From NCBI GenBank assembly GCA_934565425.1, contig CAKTHW010000028.1, positions 1 to 18,049 on the forward strand: a stretch of 18,049 nt of DNA, in the 5' to 3' direction. Origin of the DNA: an uncultured Oscillospiraceae bacterium (GTDB taxonomy: Bacteria > Bacillota > Clostridia > Oscillospirales > Oscillospiraceae). The notes under the pieces are model-generated. The model had not been told where the DNA came from and did not search any database. It was given only the letters and a program-made list of their open reading frames with translations. This document shows, piece by piece, positions 1 to 6,912 of this stretch. A program made the position numbers and the translations under genes. The stretch's first letter is position 1; every line of letters begins with the position of its first letter.

Positions 1-464
1 GTATGGTGCTGAAGGTTGTGGAGCCGACCATCCAGCTGACCCTGCTGGACAGCCTGGCCAAACGAGTGAACTGGCTGTCGGAACTTTCCGTACAGCTGGG
101 TGCTGCCCCTGTGGAATGCATCCACGGCCGGGCGGAGGAGCAGGCGCTGCTGGAGGGCTACCGGGACAGCTATGACCTAGCGGTGTCCCGTGCCGTGGCG
201 GACCTGCGGATTCTGGCGGAGCTTTGCCTGCCCTTTGTAAAGGTAGGCGGACGGTTCCTTGCTATGAAGAGCGACAACTGTCAAGAAGAAGTGGAGCACG
301 CCGGACGTGCCATCTCCAAGCTGGGCGGGCAGCTCCGGCCTATGGCACAGTATCAAATTCCGGGGACGGAGATCACACGGCGTGTGGTGATTGTGGAAAA
401 AGTCCGACCTACACCCAAGGGATATCCCCGTCGCTTTTCCCGCATGAAAAAGACTCCATTATGA
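1..464 (+). CDS. rsmG: 16S rRNA (guanine-N7) methyltransferase RsmG, 3' part
   Basis: C-terminal part of RsmG, the SAM-dependent enzyme that makes m7G in the 530 loop of 16S rRNA. The gene enters from the left edge already in frame, so the N-terminus and the glycine-rich SAM loop lie outside. Visible family hallmarks are LLDSLAKRVNWL near the left edge (the acidic end of a SAM-binding strand), the segment SRAVADLRILAELCLPFVKVGG, split as SRAVADLRILAE and LCLPFVKVGG, followed by RFLAMKS, and the C-terminal PTPKGYPRRFSRMKKTPL, which matches the usual K-PTP-YPR-PL tail. It ends in TGA at 462-464. In Firmicutes rsmG normally closes the rpmH-rnpA-yidC-jag-mnmE-mnmG-rsmG run next to the origin. Here it reads toward the gyrase genes rather than away from them. 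Identification is confident; the true start cannot be seen. Confidence 0.93.
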   Translation, partial: MVLKVVEPTIQLTLLDSLAKRVNWLSELSVQLGAAPVECIHGRAEEQALLEGYRDSYDLAVSRAVADLRILAELCLPFVKVGGRFLAMKSDNCQEEVEHAGRAISKLGGQLRPMAQYQIPGTEITRRVVIVEKVRPTPKGYPRRFSRMKKTPL

Positions 465-506
465 GCAGAAAAAGGAAACTTGACCATACATTACGTGAAA
501 TTTCAG

Positions 507-536
507 TTGCTTTTTGTCAAGTTTTTATGGTATAAT
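507..536 (+). promoter_or_regulatory. Extended -10 sigma-A promoter of the MinD-like gene
   Basis: TATAAT at 531-536 is preceded by TG at 528-529, giving the TGnTATAAT extended -10 form. A weak -35, TTGCTT, lies at 507-512 with an 18-base spacer. Transcription should start near 543, giving a leader of about 18 bases before the ATG at 561. This gives the MinD-like gene a promoter independent of rsmG. Confidence 0.75.
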
Positions 537-560
537 GAATCACTATTAAGGGAGATTACA

Positions 561-1298
561 ATGGGTACTGCAATCGTCATCACATCAGGAAAAGGCGGCA
601 CCGGCAAGACAGCTATGACCTGCGGCATCGGCTCCGCTTTGGCAAAGTCTGGCAAACGTGTGCTCTGTCTGGACATGGACGTGGGGCTACGCAACCTGGA
701 CTTGGCTCTGGGGATGACCGATTGCGCCTTGATGGATTTCACCGATGTCCTCTTTGGACGCTGCACCTTAGCCCGCGCTGCCGTGGAGCATCCCAAGCTC
801 CCCGGCCTGTTCTTGCTCACTGCACCGGTCCACTTTGACCGACAGGCCGTTTCCACCGAAGCCATGCAGGCGCTGATGAAGCAGATCTTGTCCCAATACG
901 ACTTCTGCCTCATCGACTGTCCCGCCGGCATTGGACAGGGCTTCCACCTGGCAGCCAGCTGCGCCGACCGTGCTATCCTCACCGTCACCAACGACACCGC
1001 CGCCCTCCGGGACGCCCAACAGGTGGTGCTGCAACTGCGCCCCTACGGCCTTCCCGCCAAGCTGGTGGTGAACCGGGTCTCTCGGTGGATGGTGCGCAAG
1101 ATCCAGATGAACGTGGACGACGCCATGGATATGGCGGGTCTGCCTCTGCTGGGTGTGGTGCCGGACGACCGGAAGGTGCCGGTGGCCAACGCCAAGGGCG
1201 AGCTGCTGGTGACCCAACAGAACCGAGGCGCCGCTCGCGGGTATGAGAACATCGCCCAGCGTCTGTGCGGCAAACGGGTGCCCATCGGGTGGAAATGA
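561..1298 (+). CDS. MinD-like P-loop ATPase lacking an obvious membrane-targeting tail
   Basis: A 245-residue ParA/MinD superfamily ATPase. The deviant Walker A, SGKGGTGKT, carries signature Lys11 and Lys16. DMDVGLRNLDLALG (Asp38, Asp40) and FCLIDCPAGIG (Walker B Asp119) are MinD-type rather than Soj-type, and ADRAILTVTNDTAALRDA also fits MinD. I start it at the ATG at 561, behind GGGAG (550-554) and the extended -10 promoter; an in-frame extension to 480 would begin upstream of that promoter. Classical MinD ends in a basic amphipathic helix that binds membrane. This protein stops at RLCGKRVPIGWK with no such helix, and no minC, minE or divIVA lies nearby. Its place after rsmG is where noc/soj/spo0J sit in Bacillus. 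Function could be division-site placement, flagellar or other positioning; the cargo is unknown. Confidence 0.85.
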   Translation: MGTAIVITSGKGGTGKTAMTCGIGSALAKSGKRVLCLDMDVGLRNLDLALGMTDCALMDFTDVLFGRCTLARAAVEHPKLPGLFLLTAPVHFDRQAVSTEAMQALMKQILSQYDFCLIDCPAGIGQGFHLAASCADRAILTVTNDTAALRDAQQVVLQLRPYGLPAKLVVNRVSRWMVRKIQMNVDDAMDMAGLPLLGVVPDDRKVPVANAKGELLVTQQNRGAARGYENIAQRLCGKRVPIGWK

Positions 1299-1302
1299 GC
1301 AG

Positions 1303-1311
1303 TTTTCCACA
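1303..1311 (+). promoter_or_regulatory. DnaA-box-like 9-mer TTTTCCACA
   Basis: TTTTCCACA fits the relaxed DnaA-box consensus TTWTNCACA and differs from TTATCCACA by one base. It lies five bases after the stop of the MinD-like gene. The same 9-mer recurs at 5385-5393 and, inverted, at 6913-6921. Binding by DnaA is an inference. Confidence 0.3.
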
Positions 1312-1317
1312 GCAACC

Positions 1318-1361
1318 GGAGGAAAACACCTCCCCCCTCCCCCACCAAATCCAATATCAAC
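1318..1361 (+). other. Small hairpin followed by a C-rich, G-free tract
   Basis: GGAGG (1318-1322) can pair with CCTCC (1329-1333) around a six-base loop. From 1323 to 1361 the + strand has no G at all and includes runs of six and five C. In RNA this resembles an unstructured C-rich Rho-loading region; the opposite DNA strand is G-run rich. There is no T-run, so it is not an intrinsic terminator. Confidence 0.35.
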
Positions 1362-1395
1362 GCAATGTTATAGATAGAGAGGAGTGCGATCGACC

Positions 1396-1812
1396 ATGAA
1401 TATTGCATTGATGACTGACGACAAAAAACAGGAGCTGATGACGCAGTTCTGTATAGCTTACTGCGGTATTCTGGCCAAGCATACCCTCTGCGCCACCAAC
1501 ACCACCGGGAATATTATCAAAGAGGCCACTGGCCTGGATATCTCCCTCTTCCTGTCCCACGAGCACGGCGGCTGCCAGCAGATCGGCACCCGCATCTCCT
1601 ACAACGAGATCGACATGGTGCTCTTCTTCACCGACCCGGGCAACCCGGCCTATGAAGACGACCTCCACTACATCTGCCGTCTCTGCGACCAGAACAACGT
1701 CCCCATCGCCACCAACCTGGGCACGGCGGAAATGCTCATCCAGGGTCTGGCACGGGGTGACTTGGATTGGAGAAATATCCTCTATCCCAGAAACTCACAG
1801 TTCTTGCTGTAA
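1396..1812 (+). CDS. Methylglyoxal synthase-fold protein with substituted catalytic residues
   Basis: A 138-residue protein, the usual size of methylglyoxal synthase (MgsA), aligning along its whole length: NIALMTDDK at the N-terminus, phosphate loop ATNTTGN (34-39), GGCQQIG (58-64), IDMVLFFTDP (72-81), NVPIATNLGTAEMLI (101-115). MgsA converts DHAP to methylglyoxal and phosphate. However, aligning with E. coli MgsA, catalytic Asp71 is Cys60 here, His98 is Tyr86 and His19 is Asp8; only Asp101 (Asp89) is kept. The phosphate-binding threonines Thr34, Thr36 and Thr37 remain. It may therefore bind a phosphorylated ligand without classical MgsA activity, so I withhold the symbol mgsA. The start ATG sits 12 bases after GAGGAG (1378-1383), a somewhat long spacing; a GTG at 1384 is too close to be used. 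It probably shares the upstream gene's transcript. Confidence 0.85.
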   Translation: MNIALMTDDKKQELMTQFCIAYCGILAKHTLCATNTTGNIIKEATGLDISLFLSHEHGGCQQIGTRISYNEIDMVLFFTDPGNPAYEDDLHYICRLCDQNNVPIATNLGTAEMLIQGLARGDLDWRNILYPRNSQFLL

Positions 1813-1827
1813 TCCTTCCGGAAAGGC

Positions 1828-1856
1828 TTGACGGAAACGGTCAATCCGGATATAAT
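1828..1856 (+). promoter_or_regulatory. Sigma-A promoter of the T-box-hisS-aspS operon
   Basis: TTGACG (1828-1833), a 17-base spacer and a perfect TATAAT (1851-1856). Predicted start of transcription is near 1862, so the whole T-box leader is transcribed. The promoter begins 15 bases after the preceding stop codon and no terminator intervenes, so some read-through from the upstream gene is possible. Confidence 0.85.
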
Positions 1857-1861
1857 CGTTC

Positions 1862-2130
1862 CTGTTGGAACATCACTGCGTCGAAGGCGCATGAGTACCC
1901 TGCATACCGTCGGACAGAGAACCGGGTCATTGGCTGAGAGCCTGGGACGAAGATGGCGCAGGGGAAGACAGCGCTGGAGCAGGTCCGGAGACGGACGCGG
2001 TCCCCTTCCCGCAACAGAAGGAGCAAGAGGGCGTCTGCTATAGCGGACGCCGAATATGGGTGGCACCACGAAGTGATGATTTTTCGCTCTCGTCCCATAG
2101 CGCTGACCGCTTTGGGACGAGCGTTTTTTT
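1862..2130 (+). promoter_or_regulatory. T-box riboswitch leader, Asp-specific by its specifier
   Basis: Leader RNA that senses uncharged tRNA and controls hisS-aspS by antitermination. Stem I: GGCGC (1886-1890) pairs with GCGCT (1971-1975) and CCCTGC (1898-1903) with GCAGGG (1958-1963). They flank a 7/7 internal loop with AGTA (1894-1897) on one side and GAAGACA (1964-1970) on the other, the usual specifier loop. This makes GAC (1967-1969), an Asp codon, the specifier. The apical motif GGCTGAGAG is at 1932-1940. A perfect stem III hairpin (2030-2038 with 2043-2051) precedes the T-box core TGGGTGGCACCACG (2057-2070). Its UGGC (2061-2064) would pair with GCCA of a tRNA with G73, which tRNA-Asp has and tRNA-His (C73) does not. 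A terminator follows. This leader accounts for the 366-base gap before hisS. Confidence 0.93.
2085..2130 (+). terminator. T-box leader terminator
   Basis: TCGTCCCA (2090-2097) pairs with TGGGACGA (2113-2120), extended by inner AGCG/CGCT (2099-2102 with 2108-2111) and outer CGC/GCG, then seven T at 2124-2130. CGTCCC right after the T-box core is the part usually recruited into the competing antiterminator. This is the off-state hairpin, formed when tRNA-Asp is charged. Confidence 0.9.
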
Positions 2131-2178
2131 GCCCTGTTCCCAATTTAACCAACTTCTAAGGAAAGGATTGTTATTCCG

Positions 2179-3540
2179 ATGGCAAAACAGAAACCACGCA
2201 CCCTCTCCGGCTTCATGGAATTACTGCCGGTCCCCCAGCAGCAGATGGAGCGCATCATGGAGATCCTGCGCAGCACCTATTCCCTCTACGGCTTCACCCC
2301 CCTGGACACGCCCATCATTGAATCTGCCGAAGTCCTGTTGGCCAAAGGCGGCGGGGAGACAGAGAAGCAGATCTATCGCTTCCAGAAGGGTGACAGCGAC
2401 TTGGCACTCCGCTTTGACCTGACCGTTCCCCTGGCCAAGTATGTGGCGCTCCACTACGGCGAATTGCAATTCCCCTTCCGCCGCTATCAGATCGGTAAGG
2501 TCTATCGAGGCGAACGGGCACAGCGCGGCCGGTTCCGGGAGTTCTATCAGGCCGACATCGACATCATCGGTGACGGCAAGCTGGACATCATCAACGAGGC
2601 GGAGATTCCCTCTATCATCTATCGCACCTTCTCCCAGCTGGGTCTGAAGCGGTTCCAGATTCGGGTGAACAACCGCAAAATTCTCAATGGCTTCTACTCC
2701 ATGGTGGGTCTGGCCGACAAGAGCCAGGACGTCATGCGTACCGTGGACAAGCTGGACAAGATTGGCGCGGAAAAGGTCAAGACCCTGCTGATGGACGACA
2801 TCGGCGTGGCAGAGGACGTGGCCAACCAGGTGTTGGACTTCATCGCCATCGGCGGCAGCAACCAGGAAGTGCTGGCTGCTCTGGAAGGCTACAAGGGCAA
2901 GGACGAGCTGTTCGACACCGGCCTGGAAGAGCTGTCCACTGTAGTGCGCTACCTGTCCGCTTTCGGCGTGCCCGAAGAGAACTTCGCCGTGGATCTGACC
3001 ATCGCCCGCGGCCTGGACTACTACACCGGCACCGTCTATGAGACCACCATGCTGGATCACCCGGAGATTGGCTCCGTCTGCTCCGGCGGCCGCTACGACA
3101 ACCTGGCGGAATACTACACCGACAAGCAGCTTCCCGGCGTAGGCATCTCCATCGGCCTGACCCGCCTGTTCTACGTGCTGGGCGAACAGGGCATGCTAAA
3201 CCCCGACCTGCCCACCGCTGCCGCTGACGTGCTGGTCATCCCCATGGGCGAGGAACAGCAGGGCTACGCCATCGCCACCGCCACCGCACTGCGGGAGGCT
3301 GGCATCCGCACCCAGCTGTACGCCGAGAAGAAGAAGTTCAAGGCCCGGATCACTTACGCCTCCAAGATGGGCATCCCCTACGCCATGTTCCTGGGTGAGA
3401 CTGAGGAACAGGACAAAGTGGTGGCGCTGAAAGATCTGAACAAGGGCGAACAGGTGACCGTTTCCTTTGAGGAAGCTGTGAAGCTGATTCAGGACGGTAT
3501 TGCCCAGGCCAACCAGGGCACTGTCATCAAAGAAAACTAA
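2179..3540 (+). CDS. hisS: Histidyl-tRNA synthetase
   Basis: A class II aminoacyl-tRNA synthetase of 453 residues that charges tRNA-His in the cytoplasm. Motif 1 lies around TPLDTPIIE (about 39-47). Next come GGGETEKQIYRF and LRFDLTVPLAKYVA. Motif 2 is RRYQIGKVYRGERAQRGRFR and the following FREFYQADIDIIG (about 100-132). The histidine-specific HisA signature ARGLDYYTGTVYE is near 275 and the motif 3/HisB region CSGGRYDNL near 301. A C-terminal anticodon-binding domain covers roughly 345-440. It is slightly longer than the common 420-430 residues because of the C-terminal tail. The ATG at 2179 follows AAGGAAAGG (2158-2166). It is first in the operon with aspS, 28 bases apart, and both are controlled by the T-box upstream. 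Confidence 0.97.
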   Translation: MAKQKPRTLSGFMELLPVPQQQMERIMEILRSTYSLYGFTPLDTPIIESAEVLLAKGGGETEKQIYRFQKGDSDLALRFDLTVPLAKYVALHYGELQFPFRRYQIGKVYRGERAQRGRFREFYQADIDIIGDGKLDIINEAEIPSIIYRTFSQLGLKRFQIRVNNRKILNGFYSMVGLADKSQDVMRTVDKLDKIGAEKVKTLLMDDIGVAEDVANQVLDFIAIGGSNQEVLAALEGYKGKDELFDTGLEELSTVVRYLSAFGVPEENFAVDLTIARGLDYYTGTVYETTMLDHPEIGSVCSGGRYDNLAEYYTDKQLPGVGISIGLTRLFYVLGEQGMLNPDLPTAAADVLVIPMGEEQQGYAIATATALREAGIRTQLYAEKKKFKARITYASKMGIPYAMFLGETEEQDKVVALKDLNKGEQVTVSFEEAVKLIQDGIAQANQGTVIKEN

Positions 3541-3568
3541 TTGCAAATGATAATAGGAGAGAACAACT

Positions 3569-5377
3569 ATGGATACCATGACTGGTTTTAAGCGCACCCA
3601 CTACTGTGGCACCCTGTGCGCGGAAAACATTGGGGAAACCGTCTCCGTCTGCGGCTGGATCCAGCGGCAGCGTGACCTGGGCGGCCTGATCTTTGCAGAC
3701 CTGCGGGACCGCACTGGCCTGCTCCAGCTGGCTTTCGGCGACGACACCGACAAGGAGATTTTCGAGAAGGCTTCCAGCCTGCGCAGTGAATACGTGGTCG
3801 CCGCCGTAGGCACCGTCCGGGAACGGGAAAGCAAGAGCAAAAAGATCCCCACCGGTGACATCGAAGTGTTCGTCACTGAGCTGCGCATTTTGAGCAAGGC
3901 TGAAACGCCTCCCTTTGAGATTGTGGATGGTACCAAGGCCAATGAAATGCTCCGCCTGAAGTATCGTTACCTGGACCTGCGCCGTCCGGAACTGCAGAAG
4001 AACCTGATGTTCCGCCACAAGGTGGCCAAGATCACCCGGGACTACTTCGATGAAAACGGCTTCCTGGAAATTGAGACCCCCACCCTCATCAAGTCCACCC
4101 CCGAAGGCGCCCGTGACTTCCTGGTGCCCAGCCGCATCCATCCGGGCAAGTTCTACGCTCTGCCCCAGTCCCCTCAGATTTATAAGCAGCTGTGCATGGT
4201 AGCTGGTTTTGACCGCTATATGCAGATCGCCCGCTGCTATCGTGACGAGGACCTCCGTGCCGACCGTCAGCCGGAATTCACCCAGATCGACCTGGAAATG
4301 TCCTTCGTCACCGTGGAAGACGTCCTGGCCATCGGTGAAGGCTATATCCGCCGGGTGTTCAAGGACGCCATGGGCATCGACATCGGTCCCCTGCCCCGCA
4401 TGACCTATCAGGAAGCCATGGAGAAGTACGGCAGCGACAAGCCGGACACTCGCTATGGTATGGAAATTTTCAACCTGGCCGACGAAGTGAAGGACTGCGG
4501 GTTCGCCGTCTTCACCAACGCCCTCCAGGCTGGCGGCGGCGTCCACGGCATCTGCGCCAAAGGTGCATTCAAGGCTCTGTCCCGAAAGGAACTGGACAAG
4601 CTCATCGACCACGTGAAGGGCATCGGCGGCAAGGGCATCGCCTGGATCCGCATGGGCGAGGACGGCTCCATTGCCTCCTCCTTCAAGAAGTTCATGACCG
4701 ACGAAGAGATGTCTGCCATCATCGCCAAGGCTGGCGGTGAACCGGGCGACGTCATCATGATCATCTCCGACGAGCGCTACAACAACAGCCTGACCACTCT
4801 GGGTCAGCTGCGTATCACCGTGGCAAAGAAGCTGGATCTCATCCCCAAGGGCGTCTACAAACCCCTGTGGATCGTGGAATTCCCCTTCTTCGACTGGGAC
4901 GAAGAGACTCAGACCTGGGTCGCCATGCACCATCCGTTCACCGCTATCGTGGACGAGTGCCTGCCCTACCTGGAGGACGAGAGCCGCAAGGGCGAAGTCC
5001 GCGCTCAGTGCTACGACATGGTGCTCAACGGCATCGAGCTGGCTTCCGGCTCCATCCGTATCACCGACCCTGAATTGCAGAACCGGGTCTTCGAACTGCT
5101 GGGTCTCACCGACGAGGAAGCTCACCAGAAGTTCGGCCACCTCATCGACGCCTTCCAGTACGGCGCACCTCCCCACGGCGGTATGGCTCTGGGTCTGGAC
5201 CGTGTGGTCATGCAGCTGCTGGGCGCTGAGAGCCTCCGTGACGTGCTGGCCTTCCCCAAGGTGCAGAACGCTTCTGAGCCGATGACCAACTGCCCCGACT
5301 TCGTGGACGACGCACAGCTGGACGACCTGTCCATCGCCGTCACCCGGAAGGAGACCGAGGAAGAGGCAGCGGAATAA
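3569..5377 (+). CDS. aspS: Aspartyl-tRNA synthetase, bacterial type
   Basis: A 602-residue class IIb synthetase with the bacterial architecture: N-terminal OB-fold anticodon domain (VCGWIQRQRDLGGLIFADLR, about 19-47), motif 1 FLEIETPTLIKSTPEGARDF (164-183), a catalytic core with ALPQSPQIYKQLCMVAG, motif 2 RYMQIARCYRDEDLRADRQ then EFTQIDLEMSF (about 215-246), an inserted GAD domain at roughly 300-400, and motif 3 GMALGLDRVVMQLLG (about 537-551). The acidic C-terminal tail is ordinary. AGGAGA at 3555-3560 sits eight bases before the ATG. Whether it also mischarges tRNA-Asn cannot be judged here, as no gatCAB or asnS is in view. The Asp T-box fits this gene better than hisS in front of it. Confidence 0.97.
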   Translation: MDTMTGFKRTHYCGTLCAENIGETVSVCGWIQRQRDLGGLIFADLRDRTGLLQLAFGDDTDKEIFEKASSLRSEYVVAAVGTVRERESKSKKIPTGDIEVFVTELRILSKAETPPFEIVDGTKANEMLRLKYRYLDLRRPELQKNLMFRHKVAKITRDYFDENGFLEIETPTLIKSTPEGARDFLVPSRIHPGKFYALPQSPQIYKQLCMVAGFDRYMQIARCYRDEDLRADRQPEFTQIDLEMSFVTVEDVLAIGEGYIRRVFKDAMGIDIGPLPRMTYQEAMEKYGSDKPDTRYGMEIFNLADEVKDCGFAVFTNALQAGGGVHGICAKGAFKALSRKELDKLIDHVKGIGGKGIAWIRMGEDGSIASSFKKFMTDEEMSAIIAKAGGEPGDVIMIISDERYNNSLTTLGQLRITVAKKLDLIPKGVYKPLWIVEFPFFDWDEETQTWVAMHHPFTAIVDECLPYLEDESRKGEVRAQCYDMVLNGIELASGSIRITDPELQNRVFELLGLTDEEAHQKFGHLIDAFQYGAPPHGGMALGLDRVVMQLLGAESLRDVLAFPKVQNASEPMTNCPDFVDDAQLDDLSIAVTRKETEEEAAE

Positions 5378-5384
5378 GCGAAAC

Positions 5385-5393
5385 TTTTCCACA
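5385..5393 (+). promoter_or_regulatory. DnaA-box-like 9-mer TTTTCCACA
   Basis: Second intergenic copy of TTTTCCACA, eight bases after the aspS stop and ahead of its terminator. See also 1303-1311 and 6913-6921. Confidence 0.3.
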
Positions 5394-5414
5394 CTTTTTG
5401 AAAACCATGTGCAA

Positions 5415-5448
5415 GGCGCAGAACGGAGCTTCCGTTCTGCGCCTTTTT
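5415..5448 (+). terminator. Rho-independent terminator of hisS-aspS
   Basis: A 13-bp perfect stem, GGCGCAGAACGGA (5415-5427) with TCCGTTCTGCGCC (5431-5443), a three-base loop and TTTTT at 5444-5448. It lies between the convergent aspS and GNAT genes. In the minus direction no good T-run follows, so it mainly serves aspS. Confidence 0.92.
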
Positions 5449-5463
5449 CCAGTCATGGTCCCG

Positions 5464-5919
5464 TCACACCACATATTCCATTTCAATATCCGCTTTCTCC
5501 GCTCCCCAGAACGCCTTATCCAGCGGAACCTCTCGAAATCCAAACTTCTCATAGATGTGAATGGCAGGTTTCAAGGCTCTGCACGAGATCAAAGACAGCT
5601 TTTTCGCCCCGTGGTCGATGGCATACTTCATGCAGGTCTCAAACACCGCGCTGCCTGCGCCCGTTCCCGTATACTGATCCACCGCCGCCAGCTTGCACAG
5701 CTCCCACACACTGTTGGAAAGGGGCATCGCCATGCACGTAGCAAGCACCTTCTCCCCTTCTACCGCAAAATAAACCATCGCCCCATCGGCGATCAGCTCC
5801 TCCACCCGATCCATGGTATCCTGGTCAAAGGGTTCCACCGTGTAAAAGCGCTCCAACCATGCCGTGTTCAAGTCTACAAAGGTTTTTCTATACTTTTTCT
5901 CGTAGGGAATGATCTTCAT
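5464..5919 (-). CDS. GNAT-family N-acetyltransferase
   Basis: A 151-residue single-domain Gcn5-related acetyltransferase, which moves acetyl from acetyl-CoA to an amine; the substrate is not predictable from sequence. The acetyl-CoA pyrophosphate loop (motif A) is VDQYTGTGAGSAVFETCMKY, with the Q-x-x-G-x-G pattern at Gln82-Gly85-Gly87. The terminal motif B is IYEKFGFREV (122-131). The N-terminal half with WLERFYTVEPFD and the C-terminal MEYVV fit a common clostridial GNAT type. On the minus strand AAAGGAG lies about ten bases before the ATG. It is transcribed divergently from the LysR gene with overlapping promoters, so it is a candidate target of that regulator. Its 3' end converges on aspS. 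Confidence 0.85.
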   Translation of the reverse strand: MKIIPYEKKYRKTFVDLNTAWLERFYTVEPFDQDTMDRVEELIADGAMVYFAVEGEKVLATCMAMPLSNSVWELCKLAAVDQYTGTGAGSAVFETCMKYAIDHGAKKLSLISCRALKPAIHIYEKFGFREVPLDKAFWGAEKADIEMEYVV

Positions 5920-5950
5920 ACCTTATTTTCTCCTTTCTGAGGGGATTCCC

Positions 5951-5980
5951 TTGACGGCATTATAACGTGGAGGATAAAAT
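5951..5980 (+). promoter_or_regulatory. Promoter of the LysR-type regulator gene
   Basis: TTGACG (5951-5956), an 18-base spacer and TAAAAT (5975-5980). Its elements overlap the oppositely directed GNAT promoter. A loose dyad TTAT-N10-ATAA spans 5960-5977 between them and could be an operator. Confidence 0.5.
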
Positions 5981-5987
5981 AAGTAAA
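5959..5987 (-). promoter_or_regulatory. Promoter of the GNAT gene
   Basis: On the minus strand, TTTACT (5982-5987), a 17-base spacer and a perfect TATAAT (5959-5964). Transcription would start near 5952, about 33 bases before the GNAT start codon. Confidence 0.6.
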
Positions 5988-6030
5988 ACGAATCTTTTTC
6001 ATACTAATATTAAGAAAGGCGATTTCAAGA

Positions 6031-6900
6031 TTGAACAAATACCTTGCACTGCAAAAGATTGTAGAGTACGGCAGCTTCACAAAGGCCGCCAATGCCCTCG
6101 GCTACACCCAATCCTCCATCAGCCAGATGATCGCATCCTTGGAAGAGGAGCTTTCCATGAAGCTGCTGACCCGTTCCCGATACGGGGTAAAGCTGACCCT
6201 AGAAGGGGCTGAGTTGTACCCTTATATCGAGCGCGCCATCTACCAATATCGCACCATGCTGGAAAAGGCGGCGGAAATCAAAGGGCTGGAGACCGGTGTC
6301 ATTCGGGTAGGAACGGTCTCCAGCGTCACTTGCCACTGGATGCCCCAGCTGATCCACGGGTTCAAACAGCAATACCCACACGTGCAGTTTCTCTTCCATC
6401 AGGGAGACTACACCCTGATTCCCGAGTGGATCGCCACAGGACAGATCGACTTTGGATTCATCAATCCCCTTGCGGTGACCAACTTACAAACGCAAACGGT
6501 CAAATCGGACCAAATGCTGGCCATCCTTCCCCAAGACCATCCACTGGCCAAGGAAAAAACTGTTCGCCTCACCGACCTGGCCCAGGAGCCTTATATCCTG
6601 TTAGAAGAGGGACAGTATAGCGAGCCTATGGCGGCGTTTGAGACTGCTGGCATTGTCCCCAATATCCAATACACCCTCCACGATGACTACGCCATCATGA
6701 CCATGGTGGAAGCAGGTCTGGGCGTCAGCATTCTGGCAGAACTGGTGCTGCGGAGGACAAACTACCGCATCACCTGTCTCCCCATTGAGCCGCCTATCAC
6801 CCGAACCCTTGCCGTCGTGTACAAGGATAAAAACAGTTTGCCCATCGCCAGCAAATATTTTATCGACTATCTGATGAAACATCGAGAAGAATTGCCCTAA
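6031..6900 (+). CDS. LysR-type transcriptional regulator
   Basis: A 289-residue LTTR. The N-terminal winged helix-turn-helix covers about 1-60, with GSFTKAANALGYTQSSISQ as the HTH and LEEELSMKLLTRSRYGVKLT as the wing. A linker helix follows, then a periplasmic-binding-protein-like effector domain from about 88 (GVIRVGTVSS) to the end. The family start falls at MNKYLALQKIVEYGSFTKAA, which requires the TTG codon at 6031; AAGAAAGG at 6012-6019 supports it. LTTRs typically act as tetramers on a divergent neighbour and on their own promoter, here the GNAT gene. The next genes downstream, gap-pyk, have their own promoter. The effector is unknown; no terminator is obvious after the stop. Confidence 0.93.
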   Translation: MNKYLALQKIVEYGSFTKAANALGYTQSSISQMIASLEEELSMKLLTRSRYGVKLTLEGAELYPYIERAIYQYRTMLEKAAEIKGLETGVIRVGTVSSVTCHWMPQLIHGFKQQYPHVQFLFHQGDYTLIPEWIATGQIDFGFINPLAVTNLQTQTVKSDQMLAILPQDHPLAKEKTVRLTDLAQEPYILLEEGQYSEPMAAFETAGIVPNIQYTLHDDYAIMTMVEAGLGVSILAELVLRRTNYRITCLPIEPPITRTLAVVYKDKNSLPIASKYFIDYLMKHREELP

Positions 6901-6912
6901 CTTTTCGACATC

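Noticed and set aside
3527..5392. A 621-residue open frame on the minus strand opposite aspS
   Set aside because: Antisense shadow of a full-length aspS; composition rich in His, Val and Gly with no motif.
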